From the NCBI RefSeq assembly GCF_024160875.1, contig NZ_JAIULA010000021.1, positions 2,793 through 53,702 on the forward strand: a stretch of 50,910 nt of DNA, in the 5' to 3' direction. This document shows, in pieces, positions 26,863 through 35,415 of the stretch. Position numbers and translations under genes: made by a program. The notes under the pieces were generated by a model. The model worked only from the letters and a program-made list of their open reading frames with translations, had not been told where the DNA came from and made no database searches. Origin of the DNA: Ligilactobacillus ubinensis. Its GTDB lineage: Bacteria > Bacillota > Bacilli > Lactobacillales > Lactobacillaceae. The number at the start of each line of letters is the position of its first letter. Within the stretch, counting starts at the first letter, position 1.

Positions 26863-27411
26863 ATGAATACTGATCGGCGAATAAATAAAACAAAAAAAGC
26901 GATTCAAAAAAGCTTTCTTAATATTTTAGAAAATAAAAATATTACTGAAGTAACAGTTGCCGACATAGTTAAAGATGCCGACATAGCACGGAGTACTTTT
27001 TATTTACACTATGCAGATGTATATGATCTTTATGAACAAATAGTTATTGAGTTGATGGACGAATTAACCGATCGTTTTGATAAACTGTATCCCAAAGGAC
27101 CAGCAGCTTCAAATTTTATGCAACTAATGGAGGAACTGATAAATTATATAGTTGAACAAAAAGAATTATTTTATTTATTGGTGAAAAAAAATAGTGAAAA
27201 TAAATTGATTGATAACTTAACGGATATTTTTACCAATAGGGTATTAACAATTGAGAAGATAGATAAAAATAATAAGAAAGAATATTATGAAGTGTTATTC
27301 ACAGTTACAGGAGCCATCAGTTTATTTATAAATTGGTTAATGAAAGATAGAGAAATGAAACCGTCAGAGTTATCGAATATTCTTAATGATATTATTCTCA
27401 AACTTGACTGA
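26863..27411 (+). CDS. TetR-family transcriptional regulator
   Basis: A 182-residue repressor. The N-terminal helix-turn-helix spans about residues 10-55 (AIQKSFLNILENKNITEVTV, then IVKDADIARSTFYLHYADVY, the recognition helix). The C-terminal helical domain resembles the TetR_C_8-like ligand and dimer domain. It probably represses itself and the divergent MMPL exporter, through the inverted repeat at 26818-26846. ATG 26863 follows AGGAGGATATGA. The effector is unknown. Confidence 0.92.
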   Translation: MNTDRRINKTKKAIQKSFLNILENKNITEVTVADIVKDADIARSTFYLHYADVYDLYEQIVIELMDELTDRFDKLYPKGPAASNFMQLMEELINYIVEQKELFYLLVKKNSENKLIDNLTDIFTNRVLTIEKIDKNNKKEYYEVLFTVTGAISLFINWLMKDREMKPSELSNILNDIILKLD

Positions 27412-27488
27412 TGTATACTTGAAATGTTAAGTATAAAGTTAGAACGAGCGGAACAAAAGATGGCTGGATAGAGAGTATTGATGTCGTA

Positions 27489-27510
27489 AAAAATCAACTA
27501 GTTGATTTTT
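27489..27510. terminator. 22-bp perfect palindrome, possible terminator
   Basis: AAAAATCAACT followed directly by AGTTGATTTTT. In RNA it gives a short hairpin flanked by A and T runs, 78 bases after the tetR stop. It could be a weak terminator or a protein-binding palindrome. Confidence 0.5.
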
Positions 27511-27547
27511 AGCGTATATTTTGATATCAACTATTTGGAGATAAGAG

Positions 27548-27582
27548 GAGCCCGAGATTTTCGTCTCGGGCTCACTTTTTTA
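27548..27582 (+). terminator. Strong terminator after tetR
   Basis: GAGCCCGAGA (27548-27557) pairs perfectly with TCTCGGGCTC (27564-27573), followed by ACTTTTTTAT. Confidence 0.85.
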
Positions 27583-27594
27583 TATTTGAAAAAA

Positions 27595-28797
27595 TTATTT
27601 GGTGTTATTTGAAGAAAACTGAGGGAAAAAGAACAACCCTTTTTTAAAAGGATGCCAATTTGGACGTCCGATTAAGAAACCAAAAGGAGGGACTTTATAA
27701 CAAAACAGAGCGAATAAAAATGAAACAGTTATTACAAAAATCCATCCAACTGGGATTAAAATAAATAGTAACAAATTAGATGGAGCCAAAGCATCTAGAA
27801 TCCATTTAAGTGCCAATAGTCCGAGTGTTTGATTCAGATACATGCCAAAGCTGACTTTGACAGCATAGTCCATGAAAGTTTCTAACCATTGTGGCAACCC
27901 TCTTTGATGCCAAGTAGCATATTTTTTACCAATCCAAAATATTAATCCAAGCATAACAATGTCATAGCAAATAATATATGGTTGATGTAATGAAAGAGAT
28001 TTATCATCACTAAGACCAAGTATTTGTTGATTCCAGATACGATAGTAAAAAATCATTCCTAAAGCCATTATGATTGCTAGACTAATAATTTTTTTAATAT
28101 GTGTATTGATCAGAGTGTATATGCGTTGATGATGCAAACAGGTAAAGACACCTAGAAATATATAAAATTGATATGCAAAAATGTTAATGCTAACAGCTTT
28201 GAACCAATAAGGCCAATTAGAAACATCTAGGTGACTCATTCCAAATTTGACACCAAAGTCAAGCATTAGTTGGATGATAAAGCTGGTAATTAAGATTTTG
28301 GTGTGCGAATTTTGCCAATGTTTAAAAATCCAGACAACGCCTGGAAAAACTAAGTAAAGTTGCATAACTAATAACATGTAATAGAGATAAAAACTACTTC
28401 CATGAATAACGATGGTTAGATAATGGTTGCCAAAGTCATTGAGTGAATAGTCAGCATTACCTACCAAAAGCATAACTAACATCAAAAGAGCATTCCAAGC
28501 TAAGTATGGCCAGATACTGCCATTAAGGCGCTTTTTAAAAAAATTAGGCCAATCATTACGATTAAAGTATGTTAAGGTTAAAACCACACCACTGATAAAA
28601 ATAAAACCCATTCTAGTATAATGAAACATTACTCTTAAGCTGCGAACAGTATTATACGTGTCACTTGAAGTCATAGCTGAAGTGAATTTATTTACTGTGT
28701 GATTAAATAATACGCCAAAAGTAAAAAAAACACGCATAAAATCGATTTCATAGAGATGTTTGCGTGCTGAACTAGTTTTAGTCGCAGAGTTTATCAA
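27595..28797 (-). CDS. Acyltransferase family 3 membrane protein
   Basis: A 400-residue protein of the Acyl_transf_3 (OatA N-domain/NodX-like) family with about 10 membrane helices. Near the N-terminus IDFMRVFFTFGVLFNHTVNKF carries the conserved arginine and histidine. These proteins pass acyl groups, usually acetyl, across the membrane to sugars of wall polymers or exopolysaccharide. There is no C-terminal SGNH esterase domain, so it is not a full OatA. TTG 28797 is preceded by AAAGGGTG at a usable distance and gives the expected N-terminus. The frame extends 28 codons upstream, but that part lacks a ribosome site. It could modify the polymer made by the upstream cluster, an inference from the family only. 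Confidence 0.85.
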   Translation of the reverse strand: MINSATKTSSARKHLYEIDFMRVFFTFGVLFNHTVNKFTSAMTSSDTYNTVRSLRVMFHYTRMGFIFISGVVLTLTYFNRNDWPNFFKKRLNGSIWPYLAWNALLMLVMLLVGNADYSLNDFGNHYLTIVIHGSSFYLYYMLLVMQLYLVFPGVVWIFKHWQNSHTKILITSFIIQLMLDFGVKFGMSHLDVSNWPYWFKAVSINIFAYQFYIFLGVFTCLHHQRIYTLINTHIKKIISLAIIMALGMIFYYRIWNQQILGLSDDKSLSLHQPYIICYDIVMLGLIFWIGKKYATWHQRGLPQWLETFMDYAVKVSFGMYLNQTLGLLALKWILDALAPSNLLLFILIPVGWIFVITVSFLFALFCYKVPPFGFLIGRPNWHPFKKGLFFFPQFSSNNTK

Positions 28798-29013
28798 AAA
28801 AACACCCTTTCTAATAGATAAATTGAGAACATCTATTAATTTTAGAGAGAAGATAAGATTTTTTTTCGAATAAAGCAGCAATTGTTTCTGAAGACTTAAC
28901 GAATAAATGCAATAAACTATAGTTAATAATTAATATTTTTAAAATCAATAGAAGACCTATGAAATGTAAATTTAAATAACAGATTGCGACAGTATATAAT
29001 TTCTTAATTATGG

Positions 29014-29052
29014 TAATAAAAAAACTGTCTATTCTAATTTGAGAATAGACAG
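29014..29052 (-). terminator. Terminator of the gntP-gntK-gnd operon
   Basis: CTGTCTATTCT (29025-29035) pairs perfectly with AGAATAGACAG (29042-29052). On the minus strand it is followed by seven T, 44 bases after the gnd stop. Confidence 0.85.
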
Positions 29053-29095
29053 CTATAGAAATACAGCTCAGTTTTTAAGTTTAGAAGGTGTTGTA

Positions 29096-30001
29096 TTATT
29101 TTTTATCCATAGCATGACCACCAAAGCCATTACGCAAAGCAGCAACAACTTTGCCAGTCATGGTATCTTCTTCTTCAGAACGATAGCGCATCATTAGCGC
29201 ACTGCTAATTGCTGGAGTTGGTACGTGTAACTTGATAGCTTCTTGAACTGTCCACGCTCCTTCACCTGATGAATGCATAGTCCCTTTTATATTAGTTAAG
29301 TTAGCGTCTTTTGCAAAGGCTTGTTGGGCCAAATCCATTAACCAACTTCGAATGACTGAACCGTTATTCCACATTTTTGCAACAGCTTCATTATCATACT
29401 TGAATTGACTTTTTTCTAAAACTTCAAAGCCTTCGCCAATAGCTTGCATCATACCATACTCAATCCCATTGTGAACCATTTTTAAGTAGTGCCCAGATCC
29501 AGATGGTCCCGTATATAAATAACCATTTGGTGCAGAAATTTTTTCAAAAAGTGGCTTGATTCGTGGGAAAACCTGTTCTTCACCACCAATCATAAAATTG
29601 CCATTTCTCCGTGCACCACTCATACCTCCAGAAGTTCCGACATCAAAAAAATGAATATTTTTTGGTGCTAGAAACTGGGCGTGTTTTTGTGACTCGACAT
29701 AAAATGAATTACCACCATCAATTAAAATATCGTCTTTATCTAACAGCTCTTTTAATTGAGAAATAGTTTGTTCAGTTGGCTTACCAGCTGGAAGCATTAA
29801 CCAAACAATTCGTGGTGTCGGCATCTTACTAACTAAATCAGCTAGATTTTCTGCTGGTTCAGCATCTGTTGCTGTTACTTTTGCTAAGGTAGTTTTATTA
29901 ACATCAAATGTAATGACTGAAATCTTATTTTCAAGCATATTTTCCATTAAATTCCAACCCATTTTACCTAATCCAATCAATCCAATTTGCATATTGTTCA
30001 T
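29096..30001 (-). CDS. gnd: 6-phosphogluconate dehydrogenase, decarboxylating, short form
   Basis: Oxidises 6-phosphogluconate to ribulose-5-phosphate and CO2. At 301 residues it belongs to the short YqeC/GntZ-type class, often NAD-linked, rather than the 470-residue pentose-phosphate enzyme. The NAD-binding motif is GLIGLGKMGWNLMENML. GTSGGMSGARRNGNFMIGG is the substrate-binding signature and KMVHNGIEYGMMQ has the catalytic lysine and conserved His-Asn. It is last of three genes for gluconate use, 33 bases after gntK. The cofactor preference is inferred from family. Confidence 0.93.
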   Translation of the reverse strand: MNNMQIGLIGLGKMGWNLMENMLENKISVITFDVNKTTLAKVTATDAEPAENLADLVSKMPTPRIVWLMLPAGKPTEQTISQLKELLDKDDILIDGGNSFYVESQKHAQFLAPKNIHFFDVGTSGGMSGARRNGNFMIGGEEQVFPRIKPLFEKISAPNGYLYTGPSGSGHYLKMVHNGIEYGMMQAIGEGFEVLEKSQFKYDNEAVAKMWNNGSVIRSWLMDLAQQAFAKDANLTNIKGTMHSSGEGAWTVQEAIKLHVPTPAISSALMMRYRSEEEDTMTGKVVAALRNGFGGHAMDKK

Positions 30002-30034
30002 CCTCCTCTATACTTATAAAAAATATTCAATGTA

Positions 30035-31588
30035 TTATTTAGTAGTTTTGTTTTGAGTTGCATACTTTCTTTGAAATTCAGCAATATTAGTGTATTCGGT
30101 AGTTAATTGCCGAGTTAAACGAATATAAATGCTGATTAATTCTCGATATACCGGATAGTTATCTGAATTTGGACTATATGTGACTGTTTTTCCAGCAAAT
30201 TTTTTAGTAGCAGATAAATCATCAATTAGTCCGACTGATTTCATTGCAATAATGGCAGCACCTAAACATGAAGATTCGAAATCCTTTGGAATAGTAACAG
30301 GTCGTTCAAAAATATCTGCAAGCATCTGACGCCATAATGGTGAACGCGCAAATCCGCCGGTTGCCATAATTGTTTTAGGTTGGCCCACAACTTCTTCCAA
30401 GGCTAATAAAACAGTATACAAGTTGTAAACAATACCTTCTAAAACAGCCCGTATCATATGAGCTCGTGTATGCATTTGTGTTAAGCCAAAGAATGAGCCG
30501 CGTGCGTTAGCATCCCAAATAGGTGCTCGTTCTCCCCCTAAAAAAGGATGAAATAACAGACCATCAGAACCGGCAGGAACCTTTTCAGCAATTTCTGTAA
30601 GGAGATTATATGAGTTTTTGTGTAACAGGTCCGCCGTACTTTTTTCTGCGTCAAAGAGGTTATCACGTGCCCAACGAAAAACCACACCACCATTGTTAAC
30701 AGGTCCGCCTACAACAAAGTGCTTTTTGTCAACTGCATAACAGAAAATTCTACTTTTAGGGTCGATAACAGGGTGATCAGTAACAACACGTACAGCCCCT
30801 GAGGTTCCAATTGTTACAGCAGCAATGCCAGTGTTAAACGCACCAACACCTAAGTTAGATAATGCCCCATCAAATGCACCTTGAACAAAGATTGTTTTTT
30901 GTGGGCATCCAATTAATTGAGCGTATTCTGGGCGCATACCAGAAAATTGCGCATAGGCATCGACTACAGGTGGTAACTGGTTAGCAGTAATGCCTGCAAG
31001 TTTAAGGGAAGGCTTATTCCAATTCATTTCAAAGATGTTATATAAACCAGTACAACTTGCGATAGAGACATCCATTTGCCAGATACCAAAAAGACGGTAG
31101 AAAATATATTCTTTAATTCCACAATAGTATTGTGCTTTTTGATAGATATCAGGGTGTTCATTTTTTAACCAAGCCAACTTACACAAGAGTGACATGGGAT
31201 GGATAGGTGTGCCTGTTTTTTCATATAAAGCTTGTCCTTCGACGGAGTCTTTAATTTTTTGAGCATATTTTGCTGATCTTGTATCACCCCAAGTTATAAC
31301 TCTAGTAAGTGGAGCATGATTTTTGTCTAATGCGATTAGGCTTTGATTAGCGCTAGAAAATGAAACTGCACGAAGGTTGTCTTCTGTAAAATCGATATTT
31401 GTGATTAGTTTTTTTAAAACATAAATAACAGCATTAAGAATTTCTTCTTGATCCTCTTCAGCCATGCCAAATGCATCACGATACAGAGGATATTCTTGAT
31501 TAGATTGTGCTATAACGTTAGCAGAGGTATCATAGAGAACACCTTTAGTGCTTGTAGTGCCAATATCCATGCCGATAATATAATCCAT
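30035..31588 (-). CDS. gntK: Gluconokinase (FGGY family)
   Basis: ATP-dependent carbohydrate kinase of 517 residues. N-terminal phosphate-binding loop IIGMDIGTTSTKGVLYD, sugar-binding region with TWGDTRSA, and the C-terminal FGGY signature region ATGGFARSPLWRQMLADIF. FGGY kinases differ in substrate. Gluconate is assigned because the gene lies between a GntP-type permease and a 6-phosphogluconate dehydrogenase. AGGGAAG precedes ATG 31588, and the gap to gntP is 29 bases. Confidence 0.93.
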   Translation of the reverse strand: MDYIIGMDIGTTSTKGVLYDTSANVIAQSNQEYPLYRDAFGMAEEDQEEILNAVIYVLKKLITNIDFTEDNLRAVSFSSANQSLIALDKNHAPLTRVITWGDTRSAKYAQKIKDSVEGQALYEKTGTPIHPMSLLCKLAWLKNEHPDIYQKAQYYCGIKEYIFYRLFGIWQMDVSIASCTGLYNIFEMNWNKPSLKLAGITANQLPPVVDAYAQFSGMRPEYAQLIGCPQKTIFVQGAFDGALSNLGVGAFNTGIAAVTIGTSGAVRVVTDHPVIDPKSRIFCYAVDKKHFVVGGPVNNGGVVFRWARDNLFDAEKSTADLLHKNSYNLLTEIAEKVPAGSDGLLFHPFLGGERAPIWDANARGSFFGLTQMHTRAHMIRAVLEGIVYNLYTVLLALEEVVGQPKTIMATGGFARSPLWRQMLADIFERPVTIPKDFESSCLGAAIIAMKSVGLIDDLSATKKFAGKTVTYSPNSDNYPVYRELISIYIRLTRQLTTEYTNIAEFQRKYATQNKTTK

Positions 31589-31617
31589 AATTTAAAACTT
31601 CCCTTCAAAACTGATTA

Positions 31618-32949
31618 TTAAATAAATAATGAAAGTGCATAAACTGAGAGTAGCCCTGTTACTGAAATAACGGAGGTTAATGTCGTCCAAGATAAAAATG
31701 TTTCTTTAAGGGATAGGCCGAAATATTCTTTCACCATCCAGAATCCTGCATCATTAACATGGTCTGCAAATATGCTACCTGCACCCACTGCTAGAACCAT
31801 TAAAACAGGATCAACTCCTGTTTGTGCAATTAAGGGTGTTACAAGTCCAGCAGATGTAAGTGCGGCGACCGTTGAAGAACCAAGGCTAACACGTAAAATA
31901 GCTGTAACTAACCATGCTGCTAAAATAGGTGACATGTTAATATTAGTAAATAGAGTTGAAATATAGTGAGCTACACCACCGTTAACTAAAACCTGTTTAA
32001 ATGCACCGCCACCAGCAATAATAAAGAGCATAACTGCAATTTGTGTAATTGCTGATTCAAGTGTATGGCCAATTTCAACCATTTTTTTCTTTTGACTAAC
32101 TCCCATTGTATACAATGCAAACAATAAAGATAGTAGCATAGCAACATCAGCATTACCAATAAACTGAATGACTTTACTAGTTTCGTTATTTGGAAGAAGA
32201 TATTTTAAAATTGTTGAAATACTAATCAAAATTACAGGCATCATTGCAGTTAAAGCACTACTTGCAAAAGAAGGAGTTTCTTCAAGCTTAAATTTTTTTA
32301 TGTTACCTAAACCAGGAATTGATTTTTGTATTCTATACACTTTTGGATAAAATTTGTGCAAAAAATGATTAAAAATTGGTCCAGAAACTATAACTGTCGG
32401 AATTGCTACAATAATTCCAAATAAGATTACTTTTCCAACATCTGCATGCATTATTTGAGCAATTGCCGTTGGTGCGGGATGTGGAGGAATAAAGCCATGC
32501 ATAACATTTAGTGTTGCGGCCATTGGAATTGCTAATGTTAATAAGGGTAAGCCTAATTCATTAGCAATTACAAAAATGATAGGTAATAATACGACTAAAC
32601 CAACTTCAAAAAATAGTGCTAAGCCTACAATAAAAGATGCTATGATAACTGCTAGCTGAATTCTTTTCCTTCCAAATTTAGCGATCAATGTATGCGCAAT
32701 TCGATAACCACCGCCAGAATCAGATACTAATTTTCCAATCATGGAGCCCATTCCAAAGACGACAGCAAGATCTCCTAATTGGTCACCCATCCCAGAGGTA
32801 ATGACGGTAGGCAATTTATCTACGGGAATGCCCAAAACTAAGCCTGTTAAAAATGCAGTTACAATTAAAGAAATAAATGTATTTAATTTAACTTTTACAA
32901 TCAAGAAAATTAATAGACAAACAGCAATTGCTACAATCAGTAATTTCAT
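31618..32949 (-). CDS. gntP: Gluconate permease (GntP family)
   Basis: A 443-residue proton symporter of the GntP family with about 12 helices. Family blocks are FGMGSMIGKLVSDSGGGYRIA, MHGFIPPHPAPTAIAQ and the C-terminal GAGSIFADHVNDAGFWMVKEYFG-like region (HVNDAGFW is characteristic). It imports gluconate. The first gene of the operon, ATG 32949 after GGAGTGATATAACT. Transcription likely starts near 33143 and is under carbon catabolite control through the cre described below. GntP proteins can carry other sugar acids, but the kinase and dehydrogenase context favours gluconate. Confidence 0.94.
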   Translation of the reverse strand: MKLLIVAIAVCLLIFLIVKVKLNTFISLIVTAFLTGLVLGIPVDKLPTVITSGMGDQLGDLAVVFGMGSMIGKLVSDSGGGYRIAHTLIAKFGRKRIQLAVIIASFIVGLALFFEVGLVVLLPIIFVIANELGLPLLTLAIPMAATLNVMHGFIPPHPAPTAIAQIMHADVGKVILFGIIVAIPTVIVSGPIFNHFLHKFYPKVYRIQKSIPGLGNIKKFKLEETPSFASSALTAMMPVILISISTILKYLLPNNETSKVIQFIGNADVAMLLSLLFALYTMGVSQKKKMVEIGHTLESAITQIAVMLFIIAGGGAFKQVLVNGGVAHYISTLFTNINMSPILAAWLVTAILRVSLGSSTVAALTSAGLVTPLIAQTGVDPVLMVLAVGAGSIFADHVNDAGFWMVKEYFGLSLKETFLSWTTLTSVISVTGLLSVYALSLFI

Positions 32950-33102
32950 AGTTATATCACTCCTTAATTAGGTATAATAGTAATTGAATGTGGTGGGTTT
33001 GAATATTCTACAAACAGGGAAAGCCCCACGAAACTTAGCACATTTGCAAAAAATTCTTAAAAACATGGTAAAAAAATTCTGATTATTATCAACTTGTGAA
33101 AA

Positions 33103-33117
33103 TTATTATCATAATAA
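33103..33117. promoter_or_regulatory. Perfect palindrome, candidate RpiR-regulator operator
   Basis: TTATTAT-C-ATAATAA. It lies about 26-40 bases downstream of the predicted gntP start site and 84 bases before the divergent rpiR-type gene. A related half site GATTATTATC is at 33081-33090. Confidence 0.45.
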
Positions 33118-33149
33118 GAAAGAGAATCATGAATGTTTTTTACATCTCT

Positions 33150-33177
33150 ATTATATATGAAATCGATTACATTGCAA
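33150..33177 (-). promoter_or_regulatory. gnt operon promoter with embedded cre site
   Basis: On the minus strand, TTGCAA (33177-33172), 16-base spacer, perfect TATAAT (33155-33150). The spacer contains ATGAAATCGATTACA (33157-33171, plus strand), which matches the CcpA consensus WTGNAANCGNWNNCA at every fixed position. CcpA binding there would block polymerase. Confidence 0.65.
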
Positions 33178-33200
33178 GACTTTTTTAGGAGGTAACTATT

Positions 33201-34043
33201 ATGGAAAGTAAGATTAGTGAACGAATTATAAAAAAATATCCGAAAATGGGGGAGAGTAGCAAACGGTTAGCTGATTATATTGTTAAGAATTCAACTCAAA
33301 TAACAGAACAAACTTTAGCGCAATTAGCTGAGAATAGTAATGTTTCTTTGGCAACAGTTTCGAGATTCGCTAAAGATATGGGATATCACAGCTTCTCACA
33401 ATTTAAATGGGCTCTAAGTAATCAAGTAGAGAAGAATGTGACTGCAATAGAAGAGATTTCAGAAGAAGATTCGCCGAAAGCGGTTGTGAAAAAGGTATTG
33501 AGTGCCAACATTGAGACATTAACAGAAACATTTGATTTAATGGATGATAAGGATTTATATCTTGCTAGGGACTTAATTGTTAATGCAAGAAGTCTATCTT
33601 TTTTTGGAATGGGTGGTTCAAATATTGTTGCATTTGATGCATATCATCGTTTCTTACGAGTACCATTACCGGTTTTATATAACACAGAGTATCATATGGC
33701 ATTGATGCAAGCCTCAAAGTTAAATGGGCAGGATTGTGCCATTATTATTTCACACACAGGCAGTAATAAAGATACTTTAATAATTGCTGAGACATTGAAG
33801 AAAAAGAAGGTTCCAATGATTATTATTACGAGTACACCTAAATCGACATTAACAAATTATGGAGACGTATGCTTCTTTTCAATCTCTAAAGCATTACATT
33901 ATAGATCTAAGGCATTTCTTTCGATGACGTCACAATTAGCAATTACAGAATGTTTATATATGGTTACTGCTCAATACTTTGGAAAGAATGCAGATAATGT
34001 TTTTGATAATTTACAAGATACAATAACTAAAAGACATAGTTAA
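33201..34043 (+). CDS. RpiR/MurR-family regulator (likely gluconate-responsive)
   Basis: A 280-residue regulator. An N-terminal HTH_6 domain (about 1-77; SNVSLATVSRFAKDMGYHSFSQFK is the helix-turn-helix) is joined to a SIS sugar-phosphate-binding domain (about 120-260; FFGMGGSNIVAFDAYHRF and ISHTGSNKDTL). Such proteins sense phosphosugars. Divergence from gntP suggests it controls the gluconate operon with 6-phosphogluconate as a plausible ligand (inference). ATG 33201 after TTAGGAGGTAACTATT, an ideal site. No clear promoter for it was found in the shared 251-base gap. Confidence 0.9.
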   Translation: MESKISERIIKKYPKMGESSKRLADYIVKNSTQITEQTLAQLAENSNVSLATVSRFAKDMGYHSFSQFKWALSNQVEKNVTAIEEISEEDSPKAVVKKVLSANIETLTETFDLMDDKDLYLARDLIVNARSLSFFGMGGSNIVAFDAYHRFLRVPLPVLYNTEYHMALMQASKLNGQDCAIIISHTGSNKDTLIIAETLKKKKVPMIIITSTPKSTLTNYGDVCFFSISKALHYRSKAFLSMTSQLAITECLYMVTAQYFGKNADNVFDNLQDTITKRHS

Positions 34044-34100
34044 GAATGGAGAATTGTATTTTCTAGATAGATGGATTTGAATTTATAGAAAAGGTAACGC

Positions 34101-34130
34101 AAAAAAAGCCCAAGACAAAAGTCTTGAGCT
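34101..34130 (-). terminator. Minus-strand terminator between rpiR and degV
   Basis: AGCCCAAGAC (34107-34116) and GTCTTGAGCT (34121-34130) form a hairpin with one mismatch. Seven T follow on the minus strand only. It lies 230 bases beyond the degV stop as a second barrier towards the rpiR-type gene. Confidence 0.7.
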
Positions 34131-34172
34131 CTCACAAAGATGGGAAAAACCCAATCTTCAAAAGGAATAGGC

Positions 34173-34205
34173 ACAACTACTAATGGGGATTAGATAGTTG
34201 TTTTT
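34173..34205 (+). terminator. Terminator of the RpiR-family gene
   Basis: ACAACTA-CTAAT, GGGG loop, ATTAG-A-TAGTTGT, then TTTTT. In the 320-base gap 34044-34363 I see only terminators and hairpins, no gene. Confidence 0.65.
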
Positions 34206-34276
34206 CATTTACTTATAGGGGGGAGCAAATGAAAGAGTTGTTTTACTAGGTTATGAGCATATAATAGAGCTAATAC

Positions 34277-34340
34277 TTTAAGAATTGCTTAACTAAAGAG
34301 AAACAATTCTTAAAGAAAAATCTTTTTTTGGAAAAGATTT
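34277..34340 (-). terminator. Two AT-rich hairpins after degV
   Basis: TTTAAGAATTG (34277-34287) pairs perfectly with CAATTCTTAAA (34304-34314) over a 16-base loop. Next to it AAATCTTTT (34318-34326) pairs with AAAAGATTT (34332-34340), followed by T on the minus strand. The second is the probable degV terminator. Confidence 0.55.
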
Positions 34341-34363
34341 ATTTGTAACTAGAAAGTAAACAA

Positions 34364-35230
34364 TTATTTGTTACTTGCAGGTTCTGCTTTTTCTGCAAGT
34401 GTAATAATACCCACAGCATTTAGACCAGTATGAGTCATAATAATAGGACTTGTTAACGCTTCAAGTGGACGAATATTACTACCCTCAGGTAAAATGGTAT
34501 CGGCTAATTTCTTTAAAAAATCGGAATCTGTTCCAACATTAGAAAGACTCATAGATTTGATAGGGTTGCTTAAATGGCGTTCAGCAATCTCTTTTGCATG
34601 TTTTAAGAAGAGCTTACGACTTCTTCCTTTGGAATACATATCTAGACTATTTTCACGTAAACGAACAATAACCTTTAAATTAATTAGTTTAGTCAGCATA
34701 CCAGCCATTTTGCTGACGCGACCACCAGCGACTAAACAATCAAGATTATCAATTAAAACATCAGTTGTTGTTCGTTGGTGGATGTCTTTACAATGAGCAA
34801 TAATATCATCAACAGATTTACCAGCAGCAATATCTTTAGCTGCAGCCAAGACTTGAAAGGCTAGTCCACGGTCAGTGGCTTTACTGTTGATAACAGTAAC
34901 TTTGGTATCGGTCATACTTGCAGCTGTTTTAGCTGTTTCACAAGTACCACTTAAAACATCAGACATCATAATAGCGATAACTTCGCTACCATCAGCACCA
35001 AGGGAATCATATGCTTCAACAAAACGTCCTACAGCTGGCTGACTGGTTTTTGGAATATTTCCTTGACGAAGTTGGTCAACTAATTCTTCACGTGAAATTT
35101 CTTCACCATCTACATAGCTATGACCGTTAATTTCAACAGAAAGTGGAATAATGGTAATATCATAATTTTCTTTTTCTTCCTGAGTTAATTGAATAGAAGA
35201 ATCTGTTAGAATTTTGAGCGTTGTTGTCAT
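34364..35230 (-). CDS. DegV/FakB-like fatty-acid-binding protein (1)
   Basis: A 288-residue DegV-fold protein. These carry a fatty acid and, as FakB, present it to the kinase FakA to make acyl-phosphate for phospholipid synthesis. The lipid carboxylate-binding signature is ILTDSSIQL at the N-terminus. IPLSVEINGHSYVDGEEIS, TSQPAVGRF, MMSDVLSGTCETA and the LVAGGRVSK region follow family order. The frame opens 19 codons upstream, but AAGGAG before ATG 35230 and the conserved N-terminus set the start. No fakA lies in the window. A second member is at 36891. Confidence 0.9.
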   Translation of the reverse strand: MTTTLKILTDSSIQLTQEEKENYDITIIPLSVEINGHSYVDGEEISREELVDQLRQGNIPKTSQPAVGRFVEAYDSLGADGSEVIAIMMSDVLSGTCETAKTAASMTDTKVTVINSKATDRGLAFQVLAAAKDIAAGKSVDDIIAHCKDIHQRTTTDVLIDNLDCLVAGGRVSKMAGMLTKLINLKVIVRLRENSLDMYSKGRSRKLFLKHAKEIAERHLSNPIKSMSLSNVGTDSDFLKKLADTILPEGSNIRPLEALTSPIIMTHTGLNAVGIITLAEKAEPASNK

Positions 35231-35415
35231 TTTAAAAGCTCCTTGATTTTTCTTATATTTCTTAATGTTAAGTATATTATAAACCAAATAGTATGTAAGT
35301 CAAAAGTATTTAGATTTTTAGTCTAGGTCTAAGTTAACTGCATAACTTGATTTATTGGTACAAATAAGCTAAATTAGATGTGAGTGAAAACGATTAATTT
35401 AAGGAGTATACAACT

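Noticed and set aside
29025-29052. AATAGACAG in the gnd terminator resembles the TetR operator half site
   Set aside because: A perfect stem with T run explains it as a terminator, and the gnt operon has no tie to the TetR gene.
35385-35398. cre-like TGAAAACGATTAAT before the HAD gene
   Set aside because: Lacks the conserved C near the 3' end and the flanking W, and no promoter elements were found around it.
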